From NCBI GenBank assembly GCA_016719105.1, contig JADKAQ010000017.1:1-64000 (forward strand): a DNA stretch of 64,000 bases, in the 5' to 3' direction. The DNA comes from Gemmatimonadota bacterium. GTDB lineage: Bacteria > Gemmatimonadota > Gemmatimonadetes > Gemmatimonadales > Gemmatimonadaceae. Numbering within the stretch: the stretch's first letter is position 1; every line of letters starts with the position of its first letter. The notes beneath the pieces are model-generated. The model did not search any database and had not been told where the DNA came from. It worked only from the letters and a program-made list of their open reading frames with translations. Shown here one piece after another: positions 44,227 through 52,067 of the stretch. A program made the position numbers and the translations under genes.

Positions 44227-44382
44227 CTACTGCCGGTGGTACGACAGTCCGGCGCGTGTTGCCTGCTCCACCGCCACGACCATCGCGGGGACGAGGTGGA
44301 CGCCGGGGAGGATGTGTGTGCGCAGCTCGTCGTACACCACCTTCGCGTCGAGCCCGGGGCTGGCGAAGCTGCAACGCGTTGT
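44227..44382 (-). pseudogene. C-terminal remnant of a DsrE-like protein
   Basis: Reading on the minus strand from the G/C block to a TAG at 44227-44229 gives about 50 residues: SFASPGLDAKVVYDELRTHI, then LPGVHLVPAMVVAVEQA and TRAGLSYHRQ. The LPGV-x-x-VPA-x-V pattern and terminal aromatic-Arg are like the C-terminus of DsrE/DsrF-fold proteins (sulfur relay or related). The N-terminal part is missing because the sequence runs into the G/C-only block at 44383. Probably a real gene whose 5' half was lost in assembly rather than a biological truncation. Family call is tentative. Confidence 0.45.
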
Positions 44383-44551
44383 GCGGGCCCCCCCGCCGCC
44401 CCCGCGCGGCCCCCGGGGCCCGCCCCCCCCCCGCGGGGGCCCCGCCCCCGGCCCCGGCGCCCGGCGCGCGCGCGCCGGCGCCCCCCCCCCCCCCCCCCGG
44501 GGGCCCGGCCCCGCGGGCCCGGCCCCCGCGCCCCCGCCCGGGGGGCGGGCG
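44383..44551. other. G/C-only low-complexity block with 18-C run
   Basis: 169 bp without any A or T, with an 18-nt C run at 44481-44498. It resembles the block at 18010-18426 and interrupts the DsrE-like gene. Probably an assembly or base-calling artefact; no feature can be supported in it. The remaining non-coding sequence from 44098 to 44226 and 44552 to 44616 shows nothing recognisable. Confidence 0.8.
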
Positions 44552-44616
44552 TGGTCCGCGCATGTTCCGTTGCGTGTGGCGAGGCATCATCACGCCAACC
44601 CCGAAACGAACTCCCC

Positions 44617-45000
44617 ATGACTGACCACGTCTCGGCCATCCGCGCCCGGCGCGCCGAATCCAACCAGGCGATCGCCCAACGCGACGCGGATCGCGTCGTG
44701 GCGGTGATGCTCGACGATGTATCGGTTTCGGTGGCGGGGGGGCCGGTGCTCACGGGGCGCGCGGCGAACCGGGCAGCGTTCGCCGAACAGTTTGCCGATC
44801 GGGCCTTTCGCGGCTACGTACGCGAGGCCGACGAGATTGTCGTGCACGATCCGCCCACCGAGGCCACCGAACGCGGGCGCTGGACGGGGCGATGGCAGGT
44901 GGGCATTCGCACCGAGACGATGCGCGGGAGCTACCTCGCCCGGTGGCGACGGGATGCGCTGGGGTGGTTCATCGTCTCGGAGGTCTTCGTCCCCGGGTAG
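44617..45000 (+). CDS. NTF2-like (SnoaL/DUF4440) protein
   Basis: 127 residues with the cone-shaped NTF2-like fold pattern: an N-terminal helix (IRARRAESNQAIAQRDADRV), VVAVMLDDVSVSVAGGPVLT, AFAEQFADRAFRGYVR, then strands GRWTGRWQVGIRTE, GSYLARWRRDALGWFIVSEV. No signal peptide. Such proteins are small isomerases, hydrolases or ligand binders; the function cannot be assigned. The start at 44617 is the first ATG after the G/C block and gives family length. The cupin gene follows 162 bp later. Confidence 0.75.
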   Translation: MTDHVSAIRARRAESNQAIAQRDADRVVAVMLDDVSVSVAGGPVLTGRAANRAAFAEQFADRAFRGYVREADEIVVHDPPTEATERGRWTGRWQVGIRTETMRGSYLARWRRDALGWFIVSEVFVPG

Positions 45001-45162
45001 CGCACCGTGAGGAGTGCTCAACCCGGGCGGCGCCGGGCCTAACGCTGGAACCGCTCCACGCGTCGCCGGTGGCCCGCGACCGCCTCGCGCGATACGTTCT
45101 TGGCGCCGCGTCCCCGTCACCGGCGCGTCGTCGCCGTTCGCCCGCCCTTTTCGAGGGTCCCC

Positions 45163-45492
45163 GTGCAGCTCACCGACATCCCGTTTGGCGTCACCGACTG
45201 GCGCGAGGTCCCGGCCACCGAGCATCCCGGCGAGACGGGGATGGCCCGCTGGCGCACGAAGCAGTTCGGCGCGATTCGCGTGCGCATGGTGGAGTACTCG
45301 GCCGACTACCTGGCCGATCACTGGTGCGAGAAGGGGCACATCCTGCTGTGCGTCGCCGGCGTGCTCGACACTGAACTGGTCGACGGGCGCGTGTACACGT
45401 TGCACCCTGGGATGAGTTACCAGGTGGCCGACGGGGCGGCCGCGCACCGCTCGCGGACCACGGGCGGTGCCACGCTGTTCATCGTCGACTGA
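45163..45492 (+). CDS. DHCW motif cupin fold protein
   Basis: 109 residues from a GTG at 45163 (MQLTDIPFGVTDWREVPATE). The defining segment is YLADHWCEKGHILLCVAGVL, the conserved Asp-His plus Cys region of this single-domain cupin family, and LHPGMSYQVADGAAAHRS carries the second cupin motif with His. It should be a small cytoplasmic beta-barrel, possibly metal binding; function unknown. The acyl-CoA synthetase starts 7 bp after its stop, so the two are co-transcribed. Confidence 0.82.
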   Translation: MQLTDIPFGVTDWREVPATEHPGETGMARWRTKQFGAIRVRMVEYSADYLADHWCEKGHILLCVAGVLDTELVDGRVYTLHPGMSYQVADGAAAHRSRTTGGATLFIVD

Positions 45493-45499
45493 TCGATTC

Positions 45500-47149
45500 A
45501 TGTCCTCCATCTACGACCAGCACCTCGGCCGCACCGCCGCCAACTTCGCCGCGCTCTCGCCGGTGAGCTTCATCGAGCGCAGCGCCGAGGTCTTCGGCGA
45601 CCTGCTCGCGGTGATCCATGGCGCGCGCCGCTATACGTGGCGCGAGACGCGCGAGCGGAGTGCGCGGCTGGCGGCGGCGCTACGCGCGATGGGGGTGGGG
45701 CGCGGGACGACGGTGAGCGTCATGCTCCCCAACACGCCGGAGATGATCGAGGCGCACTACGCCGTCCCGGCGCTCAACGCGGTGCTGCACGCCATCAACG
45801 TCCGCCTCGACGCGGCGCTGATTGCCTGGCAGATGCAGCACTGCGAGTCGGAGGTGCTGATCACCGATCGGGAGTACTCGGCGACGATGCGCACGGCGCT
45901 GGAGATCCTGCGGCGCGAGTACGGGCGCGAGGTGGTGGTCATCGACGTGGTCGACGCGCAGTACATGGGCGAGGGCGAGCGCATCGGTGCCGTGGAGTAC
46001 GAGGGGCTGCTCATGGGGCACGCCCCGTTGGCGCAGCTCGAGGGGCCCGCCGACGAGTGGGACGCGATCGCCGTCAGCTACACGAGCGGCACGACCGGCG
46101 ATCCCAAGGGGGTGGTGACGCACCATCGCGGCGCGTACCTCAACGCGGTGTGCAATGCGGTCACGTGGAACATGCCGCACTTTGCCCGCTACCTGTGGAC
46201 CCTCCCGATGTTCCACTGCAACGGGTGGTGCTTCCCGTGGACCATGGCGATGCTGGGTGGGGTGCACGTGTGCCTGCGCAAGGTGGAGGTGACGGCGATC
46301 TTCCACGCCATGCGGGCCCACGGGGTCGACCACTACTGCGGCGCCCCGATCGTCCACACCATGATCTACCAGGCGCCGCCCGAGCTGCGCGAGGGGATCA
46401 CGCACCAGGTGCGCGGGATGGTCGCCGCGTCGGCGCCGCCAGCCGCAATGATCGAGGGCATGGCGCGCATCGGCTTCGACATCACGCATGTGTACGGCCT
46501 CACCGAGGTGTATGGCCCCGCCTCGGTTGCGGTAAAGCGCCCGGCGTGGGCGCACGAGTCGCTCTCCGAGCAGACGCGGCTCAACGGGCGGCAGGGGGTG
46601 CGCTACGCGCTGCAGGAGGGGATGACCGTGCGCCACCCCGAGACGCTCGAGGAGTGCCCGGCCGACGGCGAGACGATGGGCGAGATCATGTTCCGCGGCA
46701 ACATCACGATGAAGGGATATCTCAAGAACCCGGCCGCCACCGAGCGGGCCTTTGCCGGCGGCTGGTTCCACACCGGCGACCTCGCGGTGCTGGAGCCCGA
46801 TCGCTACGTCAAGATCAAGGATCGCAGCAAGGACATCATCATCTCCGGCGGCGAGAACATCTCGTCGCTCGAGGTGGAGGATGCCCTCTATCGCCACGCG
46901 GCCGTCGCGGCGTGCGCGGTGGTCGCCATGCCGCACCCCACCTGGGGCGAAGTCCCGGTGGCCTACGTCGAGTTGCGGCCGGGGGCGAGCGCATCGGCCA
47001 ACGATCTGGTGCAGCACTGCCGCACCCTGCTGGCCGGCTTCAAGGTCCCGCGCGAGATCCGCTTCGAGGCGATCCCCAAGACCTCCACCGGCAAGATCCA
47101 GAAGTTCGTGCTCCGCGATCGCGCGGGATCGGCGTCGGCGATCGAGTAA
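45500..47149 (+). CDS. AMP-dependent acyl-CoA synthetase
   Basis: 549 residues with all ANL-superfamily motifs: YTSGTTGDPKGVVTHHRGAY (P-loop), ITHVYGLTEVYGPASVA, WFHTGDLAVLEPDRYVKIKD, then DIIISGGENISSLEVEDALY and the C-terminal PKTSTGKIQKFVLR with the catalytic Lys. The close match to medium/short-chain fatty-acid and acyloxyacyl-like ligases (DitJ/AcsM-type, FHCNGWCFPW) suggests an acyl-CoA synthetase that activates a carboxylic acid via acyl-AMP in the cytoplasm. The exact acid is not readable. Coupled to the DHCW cupin gene. Confidence 0.93.
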   Translation: MSSIYDQHLGRTAANFAALSPVSFIERSAEVFGDLLAVIHGARRYTWRETRERSARLAAALRAMGVGRGTTVSVMLPNTPEMIEAHYAVPALNAVLHAINVRLDAALIAWQMQHCESEVLITDREYSATMRTALEILRREYGREVVVIDVVDAQYMGEGERIGAVEYEGLLMGHAPLAQLEGPADEWDAIAVSYTSGTTGDPKGVVTHHRGAYLNAVCNAVTWNMPHFARYLWTLPMFHCNGWCFPWTMAMLGGVHVCLRKVEVTAIFHAMRAHGVDHYCGAPIVHTMIYQAPPELREGITHQVRGMVAASAPPAAMIEGMARIGFDITHVYGLTEVYGPASVAVKRPAWAHESLSEQTRLNGRQGVRYALQEGMTVRHPETLEECPADGETMGEIMFRGNITMKGYLKNPAATERAFAGGWFHTGDLAVLEPDRYVKIKDRSKDIIISGGENISSLEVEDALYRHAAVAACAVVAMPHPTWGEVPVAYVELRPGASASANDLVQHCRTLLAGFKVPREIRFEAIPKTSTGKIQKFVLRDRAGSASAIE

Positions 47150-47232
47150 GGCTCCCTGATCGCGCGGCCGCGACGCGGCAGTGCGGTGGCGCGTCGGTGC
47201 GGTGGCGCGGCGCCCCCGAGGGCGCGATCGCC

Positions 47233-48324
47233 CTACGGCGTCTTGGCCGCCGACAGCTGCTCGACGTACTGCCGCAGGCGCGTCCCCGCCGGGTCGAGCG
47301 CCGCCGCCGCCGCCAGGTACGGCGCCAGGTCTCCGCCTAACGGGATCGCCAGGCGCGTCCCGCGGTGCACGGCGTACGCCGTCCCCGCGTCCACCTCGAG
47401 CGCGGCGAGCGCCGAGCCGTACGCCGCCGAGAGGCCGATGTCGATCATCAGGACCTTGCCGCCAAAGCGCGGCATGATCGTCCCCGGGGTCACGGTGTGC
47501 CCGATGACCACGTGCTTGACCCCGAAGCGCGCCAGCACGCTGTCGACGTGTGCGGCGAGCAGGGGCTCGTCGGCCGACGCCAACCCGCGATACCAGAGCG
47601 GCCCCTCCGGATCCTCCGCGATGTTCCCCTCGGGCGGCGACGTGCTTCCGGAGAGTGCGGTGCGCACCCCGGCGTTCATCGCGGCCATGGTGGAGTCGAC
47701 GTACTTCGGGCCGATTCCGCCGTGCACGAAGAGATAGTCGTTGATCTTGACCATCGCGTTGTTGCCACGGATCCACGTGGCGTAGCGCCCGTTCCCCTCG
47801 AAGGCGAGGCGGTGTTCCACCCACCCCAGCGGGTGCTCGGCGTACCACTGCGCCTTGTACGTGTCATCCGTGCGCCTGGCGGAGTCGGAGAGCACGGCCC
47901 AGGCGCGCCCCTGCAGCTTGGACGAGTTGGAGCTGCGAAAGGCGGCGTACTCACCGGGGTCGACGTAGCGCAGGTCGCCCAGGACGTTCATCGCCTCGTG
48001 GTTCCCCACCAGCGCATGCACGCGCCCCCCCGCCGCCTTGGCCTCATCGGCGAGCGACATGAGCAGCTCCATCACCTTGCGCGAGTCGGGGCCGCGATCG
48101 GGGACATCGCCGGTCTGCACCAGGTGCGTGCGCCCCCCCGTCCATCGCGCCCGGCCGTCGATCACCCCCAACTGCCGAAGGAGGGTGACGAACTGCTGGT
48201 AGTCGCCGTGTACGTCACCCACCGCGACGATGCGCGGGACGTCGGTGAAGACCTCCTGCGCGCGCGCCACGCACGGTGAGGCGAGCAGGGAGAGGAGCAG
48301 CAGGGTCGGTGCGCGTCGAGGCAT
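47233..48324 (-). CDS. Secreted metallophosphoesterase (Shewanella-like phosphatase type)
   Basis: 363 residues with signal LLLLSLLASPCVARAQ. PPP-family motifs are all present: GDVHG (36-40), GDVPDRG (72-78), GNHE (107-110), then LFVHGGIGPKY and VVIGHTVTPG carrying the two later metal His residues. The order and the RGP-x-S after the second motif resemble Shewanella-like protein phosphatases. It is a periplasmic or extracellular binuclear-metal phosphatase; the target could be phosphoprotein, nucleotide or diadenosine polyphosphate. Convergent with the acyl-CoA synthetase gene, divergent from the enoyl-CoA hydratase-like gene. Confidence 0.9.
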   Translation of the reverse strand: MPRRAPTLLLLSLLASPCVARAQEVFTDVPRIVAVGDVHGDYQQFVTLLRQLGVIDGRARWTGGRTHLVQTGDVPDRGPDSRKVMELLMSLADEAKAAGGRVHALVGNHEAMNVLGDLRYVDPGEYAAFRSSNSSKLQGRAWAVLSDSARRTDDTYKAQWYAEHPLGWVEHRLAFEGNGRYATWIRGNNAMVKINDYLFVHGGIGPKYVDSTMAAMNAGVRTALSGSTSPPEGNIAEDPEGPLWYRGLASADEPLLAAHVDSVLARFGVKHVVIGHTVTPGTIMPRFGGKVLMIDIGLSAAYGSALAALEVDAGTAYAVHRGTRLAIPLGGDLAPYLAAAAALDPAGTRLRQYVEQLSAAKTP

Positions 48325-48499
48325 GCGAAAGGGGAGGGGGCGCTGGATTCTACCCCGGGACCGTCAGATTGGCACGGGGAGGAGGCCAACGCGGTCGTTC
48401 CCTGAGGCGAGCGGCGGGTGCTGGCCCTCCCGTGACGCGCGCGCGAGATTCGGCGCAGCGACCACGCCACATCCTCTCCGCGCACCCGGCGCGCCTCCC

Positions 48500-49285
48500 A
48501 TGACCGATACCACCACCGAACCGCTCGTGATCCGCGTGCAGGACGCACGCGGCGTGGTCACCCTGACCATGAATCGCCCCTCCGCCTTCAACGCGCTGAG
48601 CGAGGCGATGCTCGACGCCTTGCAGCGCGAGCTGGACGCCATCGCCGCCGACGCCACGGCGCGCGTGGTCGTCATCAAGGGGGCAGGGCGCGCCTTCTGC
48701 GCCGGCCACGACCTCAAGGAGATGCGCGCCGAGCCCTCACAGGACTACTACGAGCGGCTGTTTGCCCAGTGCGGGCGCATGATGCTGTCGATCCAGCGGC
48801 TCCCGGTGCCGGTGATCGCGCAAGTGCACGGGATCGCGACCGCCGCCGGGTGCCAGCTCGTGGCGATGTGCGACCTGGCCGTCGCCACCACCGATGCACG
48901 CTTTGCCGTGAGCGGGGTCAACCTCGGCCTCTTCTGCTCGACGCCGAGCGTGGCGTTGTCGCGCAACGTGGGGCGCAAGGCGGCATTCGAGATGCTGGTG
49001 ACCGGCGCGTTCATCAGCGCCGATCAGGCGTTGGCGCGCGGGCTCGTCAATCGGGTCGCCGCGGCCGATGCGCTGGAGATGGAGGTCGAGACGCTCGCGG
49101 CGTCGATCGTCGCCAAGCCTCGCGTGGCCGTCTCGATGGGGAAGGCGCTCTTCTACCGGCAGCTGGAGACGGGAATCGAGGCCGCCTATCGAGACGCCGA
49201 GCGCACGATGGCCTGCAACATGATGGAAGAGAGCGCGCTGGAGGGGGTGCAGGCCTTCATCGAGAAGCGCTCGCCCAAGTGGTAG
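48500..49285 (+). CDS. Enoyl-CoA hydratase/isomerase family protein
   Basis: 261 residues of crotonase fold: VVTLTMNRPSAFNALSEAML, GAGRAFCAGHDLKEMRAE (oxyanion-hole AGHDL), VHGIATAAGCQLVAMCDLAV and VNLGLFCSTPSVALSRNVGR. The two catalytic Glu of classical enoyl-CoA hydratase appear replaced (Gln in GCQLVAMCD; no Glu in the VSGVNLGL segment), as in the ECHDC3-like subgroup. It therefore binds an acyl-CoA but may not hydrate enoyl-CoA. The ATG at 48500 is set by family start. A strong hairpin follows the stop. Confidence 0.88.
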   Translation: MTDTTTEPLVIRVQDARGVVTLTMNRPSAFNALSEAMLDALQRELDAIAADATARVVVIKGAGRAFCAGHDLKEMRAEPSQDYYERLFAQCGRMMLSIQRLPVPVIAQVHGIATAAGCQLVAMCDLAVATTDARFAVSGVNLGLFCSTPSVALSRNVGRKAAFEMLVTGAFISADQALARGLVNRVAAADALEMEVETLAASIVAKPRVAVSMGKALFYRQLETGIEAAYRDAERTMACNMMEESALEGVQAFIEKRSPKW

Positions 49286-49317
49286 GGAGACGCGCTGCGA
49301 CGCACCGCACCTAACGA

Positions 49318-49357
49318 CGCGGGGCCCGGTCGCCAGCTGCAGCGACCGGGCCCCGCG
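49318..49357. terminator. Bidirectional hairpin between convergent genes
   Basis: Perfect 16-bp stem: left arm CGCGGGGCCCGGTCGC (49318-49333), 8-nt loop, right arm 49342-49357. It lies 32 bp after the enoyl-CoA hydratase-like stop and 16 bp before the convergent lipoprotein stop. No T-tract on either side. Confidence 0.75.
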
Positions 49358-49373
49358 ATTCGTTGGCGGGTGG

Positions 49374-51914
49374 TTATGGCGTGAAGGTCCCCTGCCGCTG
49401 CCCGATCCGGTACAGCGCGCCGTCGACCAGGCCGCCGTTCGCCGAGATCCACCCCGTCATGGCGACATTCCACGTGGTGACGGTGCCGGCAATCGGTCCC
49501 CACGTGTTCTGCCACCCGCTCACGCCCGCAAAGTCGGGGATGCCCAGATCGAGCGTCGATCCGGCGCCGAGATAGGCCGCCGACATCGTGATCGAGACGG
49601 CGCGACGCGACGACGTGGCGATCTGCGTGAAGTTGACCGACCAGAAGTCCTGGTAGTCGTTCTGCCGCGTCACCTGCGCACGCAGCCGGGCATACGGTGC
49701 GCTCGCCAGCGTCGAGATGGTCGGCGTCCCCACCACGGCGCCCAGCGTCACCGAGGCGTTGGCCGGGTCACGGAAGGCCGCGGTGACCGAGCGAATCTGG
49801 GTGGCTAACGATCCGGAGATGGTGGCCGCGTTGACGGCGATGGCCTGCACATCCCCAGCCGCCGTCTTCGTCGACGGGACGATGGGGATGGTGAGCGTCG
49901 ACCCGGTGGCGAGCGAGACCGCGCCGAGCGAACCGTACGAGAGCGTGTTCGTGATGAAGGTGTTGGACGCCGCCACCTGCTCGCCGCCGGCGATCCCGTT
50001 GATCGTCACCGATGTGCTGGCGGGATCGAAGGCTTCGGGGCCGTTGAAGTCGACCGTCCCCACCGAGCTGAGATTCGGGGGATTGATCCCGCGCTTGAGA
50101 TAGATCTTGGTGAGCGTCAGCGGGTTCGCGACGTTGGATGCGTTGAACGACGAGCGGGTGGCGACGAGGTCGCGCACGCCATCGGGGACACCGGTGATGG
50201 TGAAGTTGGGCTGTGCCTGCGTCGGCGACAGCTGCGCGAATGCGTTCCCGACGGCGACCGACGCGAAGTCGTTGGCCGACTGGAAGCCGGTGACGGTCCC
50301 ATTCACGGTCTTGAGGAAGGTCCCCAGCGGCGGGCAGGGGCCCGTCCCCTGGCCGGAGAGTTCGGCGCGCGTGCCGTGCACGATGTTGAGCGTGAAGTTG
50401 TCGGGGTTGTTCTGTATCACGTAGGCGACCGCGCCGCGCGTCCCGATGTCGAAGGCGTAGCGGTTGCCGGCCCCCATTTGCACCTGCGACCATGGCGCGG
50501 TCGGGCCGCCGTCCTGGTAGGCGAACCAGACCGGGAAGCCGGTAACGCTGCAGAAGGTCCACGCCACATTCCCGCCTGACGAGACCTGCGTGATGACGAG
50601 GATGATGGAGAGCTGCGTCGTCGCGATCCCGTTCCCCGAGGCGGTGACGGTGAGGGGATAGCTCCCGACCGCGGCGCCGCTCCCGACCGCCACGCCTAAC
50701 GTGGCGCTCGAGCCGGTGGTGGCGGTCGTGGTGAGGGTGAGCGTGACCGCCGTTGGCGCCCCTGACGCCGCGAGATTCACCGTCCCGGTGAAGTTGCTGC
50801 GGGCAATCGTGAGCACGGTCGACGTGGTGCTCCCCGGCGCGACGTTGAGTGTCGCCGGCGAGGCGCTGAGCGCGACGCTCGACGAGCCGGCGCCGGTCGT
50901 CACCGTCAGGGCGATGGTCACCGTCCCCGGGGTCGCCTGGAAGCCGGCCCCCTGCAACACGACGTTGTACGTCCCCGGAACGGCCGCTGACGAAGCCGTG
51001 AAGGTGACCGCGACCGAGTTGCCGACCACCGGGCCGGCCGGGTTGTTGGTGGCCGTCACCCCCGCCGGGAGCCCCGACTGCACCGCGACGACTACGGTCC
51101 CGGCGAAGTTCGTGCGGGCGATGGTGATCGTCGTCGCGACGCCACTCCCGCCGGCCTGCACGCTGATGGCGTTAGGCGTGGCTGAGAGGGCGATCGACGC
51201 TCCCGCGGGGGCGGTCACCGTCAGGGTGAATGTCGCCGTCACGGCGGTGACCCCGCTCCCGCTCGCGGTGGTCGTGAGCGCGTAGGTCCCGGTGGCGGTC
51301 GACGCCGCCACGTTGACCGCGATGGTGGTGACGTCGCCATTCGCGGTCGTCGTCGTCGTGACCCCGGCCGGCGCGCCGCTCACCGCGATCGCCACGGCGC
51401 CCGTGTAGTTCGTGCGCACGACGCTCGCGGTGTAGCTCGTCGTCCCGCCTTGCACGGCGGAGGCCGTGGCCGGGGCGAGCGTCATCGCGATCGCCGGCTT
51501 GGCCGTCACCGTGAGCGAGACCGTTGCCGTCTGGTCGGTGACCCCGCTCCCCTGGGCGCGCACCACGAAGGTGTAGCTCCCCGGCGCGACCGTGGCGATG
51601 GCGCTGACCGTGATCGCCGACGACGTCGCCCCGCTTGCGACGGTCGCGGGATTGAACGTCACCGCGATCCCCGCCGGCACCGTCTCGGCGGTCAGCACCA
51701 CGGGGCCGGTGAAGCTCCCGCCGCGTGTCACCGAGGCGTTCAGCGTCCCGCTGGCCCCCTGTTCGATCGGGAGCGTTGCGGGGGAGACGGCGATCGAGAG
51801 GCTCCCCTGAGTGTTGGGCGGCGTGGGATTGGTTCCCGAGTCGCCCCCGCCACCGCAGGCAGCGGTCGCCACGGTCAGGAGCGAAAGGGCGAGCAGACGA
51901 CGGATGATGGGCAC
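49374..51914 (-). CDS. Lipoprotein with tandem Ig-like domains and shared C-terminal module
   Basis: 846 residues from a GTG at 51914, fixed by a clear GGAGG 5 nt upstream. Lipobox TAAC near residue 19. Residues about 35-480 are five Ig-like beta domains of about 90 residues, each with S-x-A-x-S-P-A-T, an R-x-N-F/Y-x-G/TG-x-V strand and a closing YxLTxTASGSGV strand. Residues about 480-846 are a different beta module with WFAYQDGG, GAVAYVIQN, DFNGPEAFDPASTSVTINGI and DLGIPDFAGVSGWQNTW. It matches the 19946-21223 lipoprotein in landmark order. It is a surface or periplasmic adhesin-like protein; ligand unknown. Confidence 0.82.
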   Translation of the reverse strand: MPIIRRLLALSLLTVATAACGGGGDSGTNPTPPNTQGSLSIAVSPATLPIEQGASGTLNASVTRGGSFTGPVVLTAETVPAGIAVTFNPATVASGATSSAITVSAIATVAPGSYTFVVRAQGSGVTDQTATVSLTVTAKPAIAMTLAPATASAVQGGTTSYTASVVRTNYTGAVAIAVSGAPAGVTTTTTANGDVTTIAVNVAASTATGTYALTTTASGSGVTAVTATFTLTVTAPAGASIALSATPNAISVQAGGSGVATTITIARTNFAGTVVVAVQSGLPAGVTATNNPAGPVVGNSVAVTFTASSAAVPGTYNVVLQGAGFQATPGTVTIALTVTTGAGSSSVALSASPATLNVAPGSTTSTVLTIARSNFTGTVNLAASGAPTAVTLTLTTTATTGSSATLGVAVGSGAAVGSYPLTVTASGNGIATTQLSIILVITQVSSGGNVAWTFCSVTGFPVWFAYQDGGPTAPWSQVQMGAGNRYAFDIGTRGAVAYVIQNNPDNFTLNIVHGTRAELSGQGTGPCPPLGTFLKTVNGTVTGFQSANDFASVAVGNAFAQLSPTQAQPNFTITGVPDGVRDLVATRSSFNASNVANPLTLTKIYLKRGINPPNLSSVGTVDFNGPEAFDPASTSVTINGIAGGEQVAASNTFITNTLSYGSLGAVSLATGSTLTIPIVPSTKTAAGDVQAIAVNAATISGSLATQIRSVTAAFRDPANASVTLGAVVGTPTISTLASAPYARLRAQVTRQNDYQDFWSVNFTQIATSSRRAVSITMSAAYLGAGSTLDLGIPDFAGVSGWQNTWGPIAGTVTTWNVAMTGWISANGGLVDGALYRIGQRQGTFTP

Positions 51915-52067
51915 GGGGTCCTCCAGCGGCAGCTGGGCGCAGGGGCAGGGGGGCTCGGCCGCGTGAGCGACCGCACCCCGCATTGCGCAGGACCGCGCGA
52001 AAAGCGCGCATTTCCGTTTTCAGGTTCTTCGGCGGTGCACGCGGTCCGCGCGCGCCCGCCGATGCAC

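Noticed and set aside
45680..47848. 722-codon reverse open frame over the acyl-CoA synthetase
   Set aside because: Antisense shadow without recognisable domains; it overlaps two well-supported genes.
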